The notes below the pieces were generated by a model. That model saw only the letters and a program-made list of their open reading frames with translations. It had not been told where the DNA came from and made no database searches. Made by a program: the position numbers and the translations under genes. A stretch of 37,492 nt of DNA from Prochlorococcus sp. AG-402-G19 (GTDB lineage: Bacteria; Cyanobacteriota; Cyanobacteriia; PCC-6307; Cyanobiaceae): assembly GCA_003279455.1 (NCBI GenBank), contig QCHU01000011.1:1-37492 (forward strand). The letters run 5' to 3'. Shown here in pieces: positions 26,909 through 33,860 of the stretch. Every line of letters starts with the position of its first letter. The stretch's first letter is position 1.

Positions 26909-27796
26909 ATGAGTGATCTTTTATCTATTAAACCTCTATGTAATGAAGATATTGGTTTTGTTACTGAAATATCTAGAAAAGAAGGTTTTGCACCAGGAGT
27001 TGGTGATTTAGGTATATATCAAAATACCGACAAGCAGGGACTTTGGGTTGGTTGGTTGAATGACAATCCTATTGGGTGCATTGCTGGTGTTCGATATAAT
27101 CAAGATTATGGATTTCTTGGATTGTTTTTGGTAATTGAGAAGTACAGGGGCAGAGGTTTTGGAGTGCAGCTTTGGAAAAAGGCTTTAAGTCATTTAAGTG
27201 ATTTACCATGTGTTGGTTTAGAGGCGGCTCCAGAGAGAATCGCTGATTATTCAAAATGGGGCTTTACGATTTCCTCGAAAACAACTAGATGGCAATGGTT
27301 AGGCGATGGTAAATTAATTCAAGATAGTTCTAGTTATGATGATTTAGATCATTTTAGCTTTGTTGAAGGTTCCTCAATACCAAAAGATGCCGTAGAAAAA
27401 TTTGACGAAAAAAGAGAAGCAACTCCTAGACCTCATTTTTTATCGAATTGGCTGAATCATCCAGCTGGAAAGGTAATAGCCGTTATTGATAAAGAAAAAA
27501 GATGTCATGGTTTTGGTAGAATAAGACCATGTCTTTTGCAAAATGGAGACGGATGGAGGATTGGTCCTTTAATGGCTGATACTCCTGACCTTTTAAAAAT
27601 TTTATTGAAGAAATTAATAGAGAGACATCCTGGTTTGATAATTATCGATGCTCCTGGCTTAAATAAGACAGCTTCTGATGTCTTTGCAAATCTAGGTTTT
27701 AAATCAGAATCTGAAACTTTCAGGATGTATAGAGGTTCTCAACCTCCTGTCTCTATGAACGACGTATATGGTTTGGCTTGTTTGGAGTTGGGTTAA
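26909..27796 (+). CDS. GNAT acetyltransferase with two GNAT domains
   Basis: The 295-residue protein has an N-terminal GNAT domain with the acetyl-CoA-binding pattern LFLVIEKYRGRGFGVQLWKKAL (residues about 72-93, R-G-R-G-F-G loop). A C-terminal domain of the Acetyltransf_18 type follows (GWRIGPLMADTPDLLKILLKKL...ASDVFANLGFKSESETFRMYRG). This two-domain layout is known for GNAT enzymes of unknown substrate. The start is ATG in an AT-rich leader without Shine-Dalgarno. It stands alone after the long gap. Confidence 0.9.
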   Translation: MSDLLSIKPLCNEDIGFVTEISRKEGFAPGVGDLGIYQNTDKQGLWVGWLNDNPIGCIAGVRYNQDYGFLGLFLVIEKYRGRGFGVQLWKKALSHLSDLPCVGLEAAPERIADYSKWGFTISSKTTRWQWLGDGKLIQDSSSYDDLDHFSFVEGSSIPKDAVEKFDEKREATPRPHFLSNWLNHPAGKVIAVIDKEKRCHGFGRIRPCLLQNGDGWRIGPLMADTPDLLKILLKKLIERHPGLIIIDAPGLNKTASDVFANLGFKSESETFRMYRGSQPPVSMNDVYGLACLELG

Positions 27797-27807
27797 GACT
27801 TTATTTT

Positions 27808-28005
27808 TTATCCATTTGTATTTCCTCTGTGAATTTGTTTCTCTTCATTCAATTGAGTTTCTAATTGATCAATAAGTGTCGTAACTAATGATTGGAATTC
27901 TGGTTGGCATCCTCTGAATGCAGCTTTATGTCTTATTGATTCGTTCCTTGTTCTTAGATCAGTAAGCATTAGCTGCAACGCGTCAATTTTAGCGTTGGTG
28001 TTCAT
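27808..28005 (-). CDS. small conserved hypothetical protein (65 aa)
   Basis: The 65-residue protein is soluble and mostly helical by composition (KIDALQLMLTDLRTRNESIR, then SLVTTLIDQLETQLNEEKQ). It has one cysteine (FRGCQPEF) and ends RGNTNG. There is no recognised domain. The start is ATG, 19 bases after the end of the NAD(P)-binding gene, so they may share a transcript. Codon use is normal for the region, and I think it is real. Confidence 0.7.
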   Translation of the reverse strand: MNTNAKIDALQLMLTDLRTRNESIRHKAAFRGCQPEFQSLVTTLIDQLETQLNEEKQIHRGNTNG

Positions 28006-28024
28006 GGTGAATGTAAGTTTATAG

Positions 28025-28693
28025 TCAAATACTAAACGCCTTTATTGCCTTACTCATATTTGTTTTGGGATTTTCTTCGCTACTAGTAATCTCGATGATT
28101 TTTTCTATCGAATCTTTGGTTTTTAAGGCTTCAATACAGGCTTTAGCAACTAGTCTTCTTGGAATTGAGCCTTCTTCTTGAGTTTTTTCACCCGAAAACA
28201 AAATGTTCTGATTTTTTATATTAGTTTCATTCTCATTCAAACCTCCAGGTCGTATGACAGTCCAATCCAGACCACTTTCTTGCAGAGATTTCTCACCTAA
28301 TCTTTTCCAGATAAGTATTAGACCAAATAAATTTAGAGGGTGTATCAATTTTCCTGCACAAAGTGAACTAACAAGAACAATCCGCCTTAACTTTTGCCTT
28401 TTGCAGCTTTCAATTTGTTTCTTGATATTTAAGTAATCTACTTTTGCTGGACCTGTTAAATCTATAGATGGCCTCGCACCTGTTGCTATAACGAGGCTTT
28501 CACAACCTTGTAGTGCATAATCAAGTGTGGTTCCATTAGTGTCTGACAAAACGTACCTTTCACAATCTTTTATTGATTCAGGAATCTCAGATTGTGGCCT
28601 AACTATTAATCTCACCTCATATCCAGATGCTATTGCTTCCTCTGCTACCCTAAAACCAGTTTTTCCGGAAGCTCCTGTTATGGCTAATTTCAT
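28025..28693 (-). CDS. NAD(P)-binding SDR-like protein (NmrA/atypical SDR)
   Basis: The 222-residue protein begins MKLAITGASGKTGFRVAEEA with the GASGxTG dinucleotide-binding motif of atypical SDRs. YVLSDTNG, LVIATGAR and VSSLCAG follow, then LDWTVIRPGGLNE, a pattern shared with plastid and cyanobacterial NAD(P)H-binding proteins. No YxxxK active site is evident, so it may bind NADP as a regulator or carry out an unknown reduction. I chose ATG 28693; an upstream TTG at 28726 would add 11 residues before the Rossmann strand, which is unlikely. Confidence 0.85.
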   Translation of the reverse strand: MKLAITGASGKTGFRVAEEAIASGYEVRLIVRPQSEIPESIKDCERYVLSDTNGTTLDYALQGCESLVIATGARPSIDLTGPAKVDYLNIKKQIESCKRQKLRRIVLVSSLCAGKLIHPLNLFGLILIWKRLGEKSLQESGLDWTVIRPGGLNENETNIKNQNILFSGEKTQEEGSIPRRLVAKACIEALKTKDSIEKIIEITSSEENPKTNMSKAIKAFSI

Positions 28694-28770
28694 TTGAATT
28701 AAATTTCTTTGATATGTTTCTAGCAAGAAATAGTCCTTTTTGTTGAGATGGTAAAATTAATAGATAATTA

Positions 28771-29424
28771 TTATGCCTTTGAACATATAATTGGATTCTT
28801 TCTATTTGGGTAAAGTTCTTTACACAAGTTACAAATTGTACCATTACATCCTCTTGCTGAGCAATATTCTCTTCCGTAAAAAATAATTTGTAGATGTAAC
28901 TTATTCCAAAGATTCTTTGGAAATAATTTCTTTAGATCCTTTTCCGTTTGGATAACATTTTTGCCTGAGGTTAATCCCCAGCGTTGAGATAATCTATGTA
29001 TATGTGTGTCGACAGGAAATGATGGAACACCAAAGACTTGAGACATAACAACACTTGCTGTCTTATGACCAACACCAGGTAGTGACTCAAGTTCCTCAAA
29101 TGAATTTGGAACAATATTATTGAATTTTTCATAAATAATCTTGGATAGGTTATGAGTATTTTTTGCTTTAGTTTTTGCAAGACCAAGTTGTTTTATATAG
29201 TTATATATTTTCTGCTCACCCAATTTATACATTTTCTCGGCAGAGGGGGCAACCTGGAATAGTTCTTTAGTTAATTCATTAACTTTCTTATCAGTTGATT
29301 GTGCACTTAATACAACTGCAACCAGTAGTGTGAAACCATTTCGATGATCTAGGGGTATAGGTGTTTCAGGATATATTTCTTCAAGCCTATTAATTATTAT
29401 TTTTACCCTCTCATTTTTTCGCAT
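28771..29424 (-). CDS. nth: endonuclease III
   Basis: This DNA glycosylase/AP lyase removes oxidised pyrimidines. The 217-residue protein has the helix-hairpin-helix LPGVGHKTASVV (about 114-125) with the catalytic Lys and the catalytic Asp in PVDTHIHRLSQR (about 138). The C-terminal cysteines, which normally hold a 4Fe-4S cluster as C-X6-C-X2-C-X5-C, are at 188, 193, 198, 201 and 214 (C-X4-C-X4-C-X2-C-X12-C). The cluster may be bound with altered spacing. The start is ATG. Confidence 0.95.
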   Translation of the reverse strand: MRKNERVKIIINRLEEIYPETPIPLDHRNGFTLLVAVVLSAQSTDKKVNELTKELFQVAPSAEKMYKLGEQKIYNYIKQLGLAKTKAKNTHNLSKIIYEKFNNIVPNSFEELESLPGVGHKTASVVMSQVFGVPSFPVDTHIHRLSQRWGLTSGKNVIQTEKDLKKLFPKNLWNKLHLQIIFYGREYCSARGCNGTICNLCKELYPNRKNPIICSKA

Positions 29425-29476
29425 TGCAGTATGAATAATATTGTGTTTAAAATTAACTAATTAAAACCTTTTGGTA

Positions 29477-29493
29477 CGAAGCTAGAGGCTTCG
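29477..29493. promoter_or_regulatory. 6-bp hairpin/dyad in the nth-fbpC divergent region
   Basis: CGAAGC and GCTTCG pair perfectly across TAGAG. It sits 53 bases before nth (minus) and 123 bases before the ABC ATPase gene (plus). A second short dyad, GTAA-CATT-TTAC, lies nearby at about 29508-29519. Either could be an operator; neither matches a known consensus closely. Confidence 0.4.
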
Positions 29494-29615
29494 ATAGAAA
29501 CAAGTTTGTAACATTTTACACTTGCTCTTGTGATTTTTGTTCAAAGATTTTTTCTTTTGTAGTTAGTTTGTTCTTAATGGAATTCTTGTGAATAGAATAA
29601 ACAAAAATAGTTTTG

Positions 29616-30674
29616 GTGAATACTGAATTAGAAATCCAAAATTTATGGCATGAGTTTAAACCTAATAAAAATCATAATTGGGTCTTAAAAGATATTAATT
29701 TATCTCTAAGGTCAGGAGAGTTAGTTGGATTGTTAGGTCCCTCAGGCTGTGGAAAAACCACACTACTTAGATTGATAGCAGGTTTTGATAAGCCTAAGCG
29801 TGGATCAATAAAAAAAAATGGGCAAACAATCTCAGATAATCATTATGTTCTTTCTCCTGAACGAAGACAAATAGGTATGGTTTTTCAGGACTATGCTCTT
29901 TTCCCTCATTTGAATGTTTGGGATAATGTTTGCTTTGGCATTAACAAGAAAGAGCAATCTATTAAAAGAGCAAACTGGCTATTAAATTTATTAGATATAT
30001 TTGAGTTTAAAAAAAGGTATCCTCACGAACTCTCAGGTGGACAGAGTCAAAGAGTTGCCTTGGCTCGTGCTTTGGCTCCTGGAACCTCTTTGGTTTTGTT
30101 GGATGAACCTTTTTGTTCTTTAGATGTTGAAGTTAGATCTAGATTGAGATCAGAACTAGCTTCTGTTTTAAAATCCTGCTCAGCATCTGCGATTTTAGTA
30201 ACGCATGACCCTCGTGAAGCATTGGCTATTTGTGATCGGGTTGCTGTATTACGAGCTGGTGAAATTCAACAATACTCAACACCCATTGATATTGTTGCAA
30301 CCCCATCAAATGATTTTGTAGCACAATTTGTATTGCAAAAAAATATCCTGCCTATTCGATACATTAATGATTCCTATTCTACATGTATTGATAAATTAAA
30401 TATCCCCTCAGACAAATCGATCTCATCAAAATCAGTTTGTATATTCGATAAAAATGCTATCAGAATTAAAGCTAGTACTAATGGTGATTTCACAGTAATA
30501 GCAAAAGAATATTGTATTAATTGTTTTGTCTATACTGTTATTAGTAATGGTCTAAAGTTGAGGTCAGAGATGAGTTTGGATGCACATTTATCTATTGGAG
30601 AAAAATGCAAAGTAGAAACAATATATAAAAAAAATTTTTTAATTCTACCAGAAAAGATTAAATCTAATTTCTAA
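29616..30674 (+). CDS. iron(III)-type ABC transporter ATP-binding protein (FbpC/FutC-like)
   Basis: The 352-residue ATPase belongs to the ion/carbohydrate importer group (FbpC, PotA, CysA). Walker A GPSGCGKTT is at 41-49, FQDYALFPHL is the Q-loop region, the signature is LSGGQSQR, Walker B is LVLLDEPF and the H-loop is VTHDPREA. A C-terminal regulatory TOBE-like region (about 240-352) follows. The FutC/FbpC assignment rests on sequence type plus context: ferritin, a Crp/Fnr regulator and an IsiA-like antenna gene lie just downstream. Permease and binding-protein partners are elsewhere. The start is GTG 29616; TTG 29613 is an equal alternative. Confidence 0.85.
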   Translation: MNTELEIQNLWHEFKPNKNHNWVLKDINLSLRSGELVGLLGPSGCGKTTLLRLIAGFDKPKRGSIKKNGQTISDNHYVLSPERRQIGMVFQDYALFPHLNVWDNVCFGINKKEQSIKRANWLLNLLDIFEFKKRYPHELSGGQSQRVALARALAPGTSLVLLDEPFCSLDVEVRSRLRSELASVLKSCSASAILVTHDPREALAICDRVAVLRAGEIQQYSTPIDIVATPSNDFVAQFVLQKNILPIRYINDSYSTCIDKLNIPSDKSISSKSVCIFDKNAIRIKASTNGDFTVIAKEYCINCFVYTVISNGLKLRSEMSLDAHLSIGEKCKVETIYKKNFLILPEKIKSNF

Positions 30675-30689
30675 ATAGATTTAATCTTT
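30653..30689. terminator. 14-bp hairpin spanning the end of the ABC ATPase gene
   Basis: AAAGATTAAATCTA (30653-30666) pairs perfectly with TAGATTTAATCTTT (30676-30689), with the stop codon in the nine-base loop. The right arm ends in TTT, but only a short U-run follows. The stem is AU-rich, so it would be a weak terminator or an mRNA 3'-end stabiliser. Confidence 0.6.
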
Positions 30690-30715
30690 AATTAGATTAT
30701 ATTTAAGCTTTTTTC

Positions 30716-30734
30716 GCAATTGAGATTCATTATC
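30716..30734 (+). promoter_or_regulatory. Fur-box-like element upstream of ferritin
   Basis: By my hand count this 19-base site matches the classic Fur consensus at 14 of 19 positions, including an intact TTCATTATC-type right half. It lies 111 bases before the ferritin ATG. AT-rich DNA gives partial matches by chance, so this is suggestive only. Confidence 0.4.
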
Positions 30735-30771
30735 AAATAAATAAATTTTAAATTTTAGTTTATTGACAACG

Positions 30772-30797
30772 AAATGATACAAAAAGGACTATCATTT
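30772..30797. promoter_or_regulatory. 8-bp perfect dyad upstream of ferritin
   Basis: AAATGATA and TATCATTT are perfectly complementary with a 10-base spacer. The half-sites contain ATGATA/TATCAT, which resemble the repeat units of Fur boxes. The dyad ends 48 bases before the ferritin ATG, a good place for an operator. It could also fold in the mRNA leader. Confidence 0.5.
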
Positions 30798-30845
30798 AAT
30801 TAAACAATAAATAGTTTTTGCGTTCTTTGACCTAGCTTTTTTGTG

Positions 30846-31394
30846 ATGAAATCAGCCACATCCAGTTCTGTAGGTCTTCACGTTGGTCCTTCAGGTCGTG
30901 CCATCGCACAGCCGATGGATGTTGATCTTCTTGAGGCTCTTTGGCAACATACTTCACTTGAAAGGGTTTCAAGTGCTCAATATCTTGCTATGTCCCTTTG
31001 GTTTCTGGAAAGAGAACTGAGAGGATTTTCTTCATTTTTTAAGAAAGAGTCTCTTTCTGAGCAAGAGCATGGATATAACTTTGCAAAATATATGATTGCT
31101 CGTGGTCAAACTGTCAATCTTGAAGAAGTAACTAAACCAATACAGGAATGGAACTCAGTTAAAGAATTAGTAACTTTATCTTTCCAAATGGAGGCTGACG
31201 TAACAACATCAGTTCAACAACTATATTCATTGGCAGAAAGATCAAATGATACTCGTACTACTGTTTTTCTTGACCCTGTAATCGACGAGCAAATAAAATC
31301 AGAAGATGAAATGGCTTATTTGCTTGGTAAAGTCAAATTTGCAAATAATGACCCCTCAGCATTATTTATTATTGATAATGAATTAAATATATAA
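30846..31394 (+). CDS. ferritin
   Basis: The 182-residue protein is a bacterial-type non-haem ferritin that stores iron as a mineral in a 24-mer shell. The first helix contains the likely iron ligand E39 (HTSLERVSSAQYL). The second has E72 and H75 (SLSEQEHGYNF), the third E116 (FQMEADVT) and the fourth E148/Q149 (VIDEQIKSEDEM). The pattern SLWFLERELRGFSSFFKKES is typical of marine cyanobacterial ferritins. I chose ATG 30846; GTG 30843 would add one residue. Its neighbours, an iron-type ABC ATPase and a Crp/Fnr regulator, support a role in iron economy. Confidence 0.94.
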   Translation: MKSATSSSVGLHVGPSGRAIAQPMDVDLLEALWQHTSLERVSSAQYLAMSLWFLERELRGFSSFFKKESLSEQEHGYNFAKYMIARGQTVNLEEVTKPIQEWNSVKELVTLSFQMEADVTTSVQQLYSLAERSNDTRTTVFLDPVIDEQIKSEDEMAYLLGKVKFANNDPSALFIIDNELNI

Positions 31395-31421
31395 TAAATT
31401 AAAATTATTCACTGATTGATT

Positions 31422-31703
31422 TTATATTTTTTGAATCAAGTTTGATCTTTTTGTAATCTCTAATAAAAATTCGAAAGATAGATCGTTTGAATGTTTTTTA
31501 AAAATATTTTCTGAAATTTTTTGAATTTTTAATCTATTTTTGTTCAACCTCTCTAGCTCTAATTTCAATCTTTTTGAAAGAATTTTGTTTTGGCAAGTTT
31601 TAAGAGAGTTGTTGATATTCTTTGATCTACTTTTGATGTACTCTATCTCTTTGCAAAGTGATAGAACAATTGATTCAGAATAAGAGTGTAGATATTGCTT
31701 CAT
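31422..31703 (-). CDS. small helical protein co-transcribed with crp
   Basis: The 93-residue basic protein is helical with coiled-coil character (CKEIEYIKSRSKNINNSLK and LKLELERLNKNRLKIQKISE). It has two cysteines and no recognised domain. It starts only six bases after the stop of the Crp/Fnr regulator gene and so is almost certainly in its operon. A role as a partner or effector of that regulator is possible but unproven. The start is ATG. Confidence 0.75.
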   Translation of the reverse strand: MKQYLHSYSESIVLSLCKEIEYIKSRSKNINNSLKTCQNKILSKRLKLELERLNKNRLKIQKISENIFKKHSNDLSFEFLLEITKRSNLIQKI

Positions 31704-31709
31704 TATTTA

Positions 31710-32309
31710 CTAAGCAGTTAAAGGTGCTGTCTCAATAAATTCTGGTGAAAGACTTAGTGTTGGATCACCTGATGGTGCTTTAAGTAATTCAGCAGTTCTG
31801 AGTCTTGAAATTAAACGAGTTGAAGTGACTCTTGTAGATCCTATTAATTCTCCAATTCTTTCATGTGTAAGCCTAAAAGGTAATTTGCACCAGTCGCCAC
31901 ATCTTCTTCCTAGTCGATTAACTAATAATGCAAATAAGGCTTGGAGTCTTTGCTCAGCATTACCTAAGTGTCTAATTCTAAGTAGTTGCAGAGTCCATTC
32001 ATTAACTGGATCATAACCTCCTGATTCTGTTGATGTTTCAGCATCACTTATAAAGCAAAGAGGGGTTAAAGCTTCCACGCATACTCCTTCACTGCATAAA
32101 CGATCAGTTCTCAATTGGTCTCCTGCCTGCAAAAAAGCCAGTGTCATTCCTTCTGTCTCTTCGCATGGACAGTAAACACGAGCTATGCCCTCTATAACTT
32201 CTAGGCATGTATCCCCACCTCTTCTTGAGGACGGGTCTATTAGTACAGATTGCCCTGTAGCCATCCTTACCGCTGATGAAGTTGGCTCTGTGTAGCTTCT
32301 AAAGCTCAT
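31710..32309 (-). CDS. Crp/Fnr-family transcription regulator, cysteine-rich
   Basis: The 199-residue protein has an N-terminal cyclic-nucleotide-binding-like beta barrel (about 15-95), a dimerisation helix (WTLQLLRIRHLGNAEQRLQA) and a C-terminal winged helix with the recognition segment LTHERIGELIGSTRVTSTR (147-165), close to NtcA and Crp. cAMP-binding residues are not evident. Eight cysteines occur (35, 47, 49, 72, 77, 85, 137, 141), including CPC, CSEGVC and CGDWC, which suggests metal, iron-sulfur or redox sensing. I chose ATG 32309; the frame runs 27 codons further upstream but without family-like sequence. Placement beside ferritin and pcb suggests control of iron or light-harvesting genes. 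Confidence 0.9.
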   Translation of the reverse strand: MSFRSYTEPTSSAVRMATGQSVLIDPSSRRGGDTCLEVIEGIARVYCPCEETEGMTLAFLQAGDQLRTDRLCSEGVCVEALTPLCFISDAETSTESGGYDPVNEWTLQLLRIRHLGNAEQRLQALFALLVNRLGRRCGDWCKLPFRLTHERIGELIGSTRVTSTRLISRLRTAELLKAPSGDPTLSLSPEFIETAPLTA

Positions 32310-32412
32310 TGATTTTTTAAAGGAGCTTGAATTGATGTCTAACTTACACAGGAAAAGATGCTTTTTGCAACCGATTCTCAATAGCAACAAGCTCTTGCGA
32401 GTTTTTGCGGTT

Positions 32413-32432
32413 ATGTGTATAAAAAATCACAT
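32413..32432. promoter_or_regulatory. dyad ATGTG-N10-CACAT upstream of crp
   Basis: Two five-base arms lie across ten bases, about 104 bases upstream of the crp ATG. TGTG..CACA halves recall Crp-family sites, but the spacing (18 bases from the first T to the last A) is longer than the classic 16-base site. It is a candidate autoregulatory operator. Confidence 0.35.
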
Positions 32433-32531
32433 CAAAACGATGTTTATTTTTCTCTTTTTTAGTTTTTAGTTAGTCAATTGTGACATAAGTATGTTGATGC
32501 TTGTATTTATTTCTACTAACGGATTGCATAA

Positions 32532-32557
32532 AAAAAGGCCCGCAAGCGGGCCTTTTT
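32532..32557 (-). terminator. strong intrinsic terminator of the pcb gene
   Basis: GGCCCG (32537-32542) pairs with CGGGCC (32547-32552) over a CAAG tetraloop, flanked by A5 and T5 that extend the stem. It lies 25 bases after the pcb stop on the minus strand. It is one of the most GC-rich spots in the window and separates pcb from crp. Confidence 0.95.
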
Positions 32558-32582
32558 CTGACTAATGAAATCTAATCAATGA

Positions 32583-33641
32583 TTAACCATTAGTGATTTT
32601 TGCGTTTTCCATATTGTCGAACGCTTTACCTACACGTCTGAAGTCAAATCCCATAGCTCTTAATGCATGCCAGAGATGTCCCTGTATGAAGAAGAAGCCA
32701 AGATAGAAGTGAACGTTTGCCAACCAAGCTCTTGCTGTATGAGCACCAGTTGCAAGTGATGTGTCGGTGTCAACAAAATAAGGAGCGAAATCAAACTTCA
32801 GTTGAAGTACATCTCCAAAAAACTCTGTTGAATAAACTGTGGTGTTTGTTGAACTCCAGAAAGCTGCAACAAGAGCACAGTATCCAACACCAGCTAGTGA
32901 GTAAGAAAGAACTGCTTCTGCTGAAAGAAGTCCTTTACCTTTGAATTCTGTGTACTCACCAAATTGCTTAGTGATGATATGGAATGCACCACCAATTATT
33001 TGGAAAAATGCTAGGAAAGCATGGCCACCCATAACATCTTCTAAACTAGTGATTTGAAGGAAATCAGCTTGGTGATTCCAGATCATTCCTAAATCTAGGT
33101 TGTAAGAAACTGTACGAGTAGCTCCTAAAGCAGTATCCCAAATACCATGATATTGAGCCCATTCAACGAATTGAATGTTTGCCAAACCTAGGAAAATAAG
33201 GTGGTGACCAAGAATAAATGTAAGCTTGTCTGGATCGTCCCACTCGAAGTCAAACTTTTTAGGACGACTTCCTTCAGGATAATTTCCTAAATCACCGTCA
33301 TATCTTGTTGAGTGAAGAATTCCACCAGCACCAAGAACACCAGAGAAAATTAGGTGAAGTACAGCAATAACTGTGCAACCATAAGGCTCAGTTATTACTC
33401 CGTTTTCGATTCCACCTATTCCGAGTTGTGCAAGGTGAGGCAAGCAGATCAAGTTTTGATTACCCATCGCGACGGATGAGTCATAACGAGCTAGCTCAAA
33501 TAAAGTGAACGCACCTGCCCAGAACATCATCAAACCAGCATGGGCAGCATGCGCAGCGATGAATTTTCCGGAGCGATTGGCCGTCCCTGAATTACCCGCG
33601 TACCAGTCATAGGTAACGCTGGGATTCCCGTAGGTCTGCAC
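32583..33641 (-). CDS. pcb: divinyl-chlorophyll a/b-binding antenna protein Pcb (IsiA/CP43 family)
   Basis: Pcb proteins are the Prochlorococcus light-harvesting antenna, related to CP43 and the iron-stress protein IsiA. The 352-residue protein has six transmembrane helices and lacks the large lumenal loop of CP43. Chlorophyll-binding histidines appear in AAHAAHAG, VLHLIF, LGHHLIF, NHQADFL, GGHAFLAF and GHLWHALRAMGFDFRR. MQTYGNPSVTYDWYAGN at the start is typical. The start codon is GTG at 33641. Low-light strains carry several pcb genes, some iron-induced; proximity to ferritin and an iron-type ABC gene makes this one a candidate for the iron-responsive class. The exact paralogue letter cannot be assigned. 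Confidence 0.96.
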   Translation of the reverse strand: MQTYGNPSVTYDWYAGNSGTANRSGKFIAAHAAHAGLMMFWAGAFTLFELARYDSSVAMGNQNLICLPHLAQLGIGGIENGVITEPYGCTVIAVLHLIFSGVLGAGGILHSTRYDGDLGNYPEGSRPKKFDFEWDDPDKLTFILGHHLIFLGLANIQFVEWAQYHGIWDTALGATRTVSYNLDLGMIWNHQADFLQITSLEDVMGGHAFLAFFQIIGGAFHIITKQFGEYTEFKGKGLLSAEAVLSYSLAGVGYCALVAAFWSSTNTTVYSTEFFGDVLQLKFDFAPYFVDTDTSLATGAHTARAWLANVHFYLGFFFIQGHLWHALRAMGFDFRRVGKAFDNMENAKITNG

Positions 33642-33806
33642 GAGAAATAAACAAAGAACAGTAAGAGGATATATTTATAGGTCTTTAAGTTCCATATCCC
33701 TTCACATTGCTTATTGAAATTGTAGGTTTTGTACATATTTCAAGAACATCTGCTACTTAATATGATCTTCGTGTTATGGGTCGATTTTGCAAGCAAAGTC
33801 CCCATA

Positions 33807-33833
33807 TTGACTATGATATTCGCCTATAGTCAA
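33807..33833. repeat. 8-bp inverted repeat in the pcb leader region
   Basis: TTGACTAT and ATAGTCAA are perfectly complementary across 11 bases. It lies about 165 bases upstream of pcb and covers the stop codon of the short leader ORF. It could be an operator for either divergent gene, or an RNA hairpin in the pcb leader. Confidence 0.55.
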
Positions 33834-33846
33834 GATTAAATTTCAT
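33811..33846 (-). CDS. possible 11-residue leader peptide upstream of pcb
   Basis: ATG at 33846 follows GGAGG by six bases, the best ribosome-binding site I see in the window, and encodes MKFNLDYRRIS before TAG. The frame continues to a second stop 18 codons later. Its end lies inside the inverted repeat. It may be a regulatory leader peptide, or the front of a decayed gene. Confidence 0.4.
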   Translation of the reverse strand: MKFNLDYRRIS

Positions 33847-33860
33847 GTTTTACCTCCAAA

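Noticed and set aside
28650-28844. 64-codon minus-strand frame
   Set aside because: It spans the end of nth and the start of the NAD(P)-binding gene in a different frame, with no supporting signal.
33530-33736. 68-codon minus-strand frame across the pcb start
   Set aside because: It overlaps the pcb N-terminus in another frame and has no recognisable product; pcb itself starts at GTG 33641.
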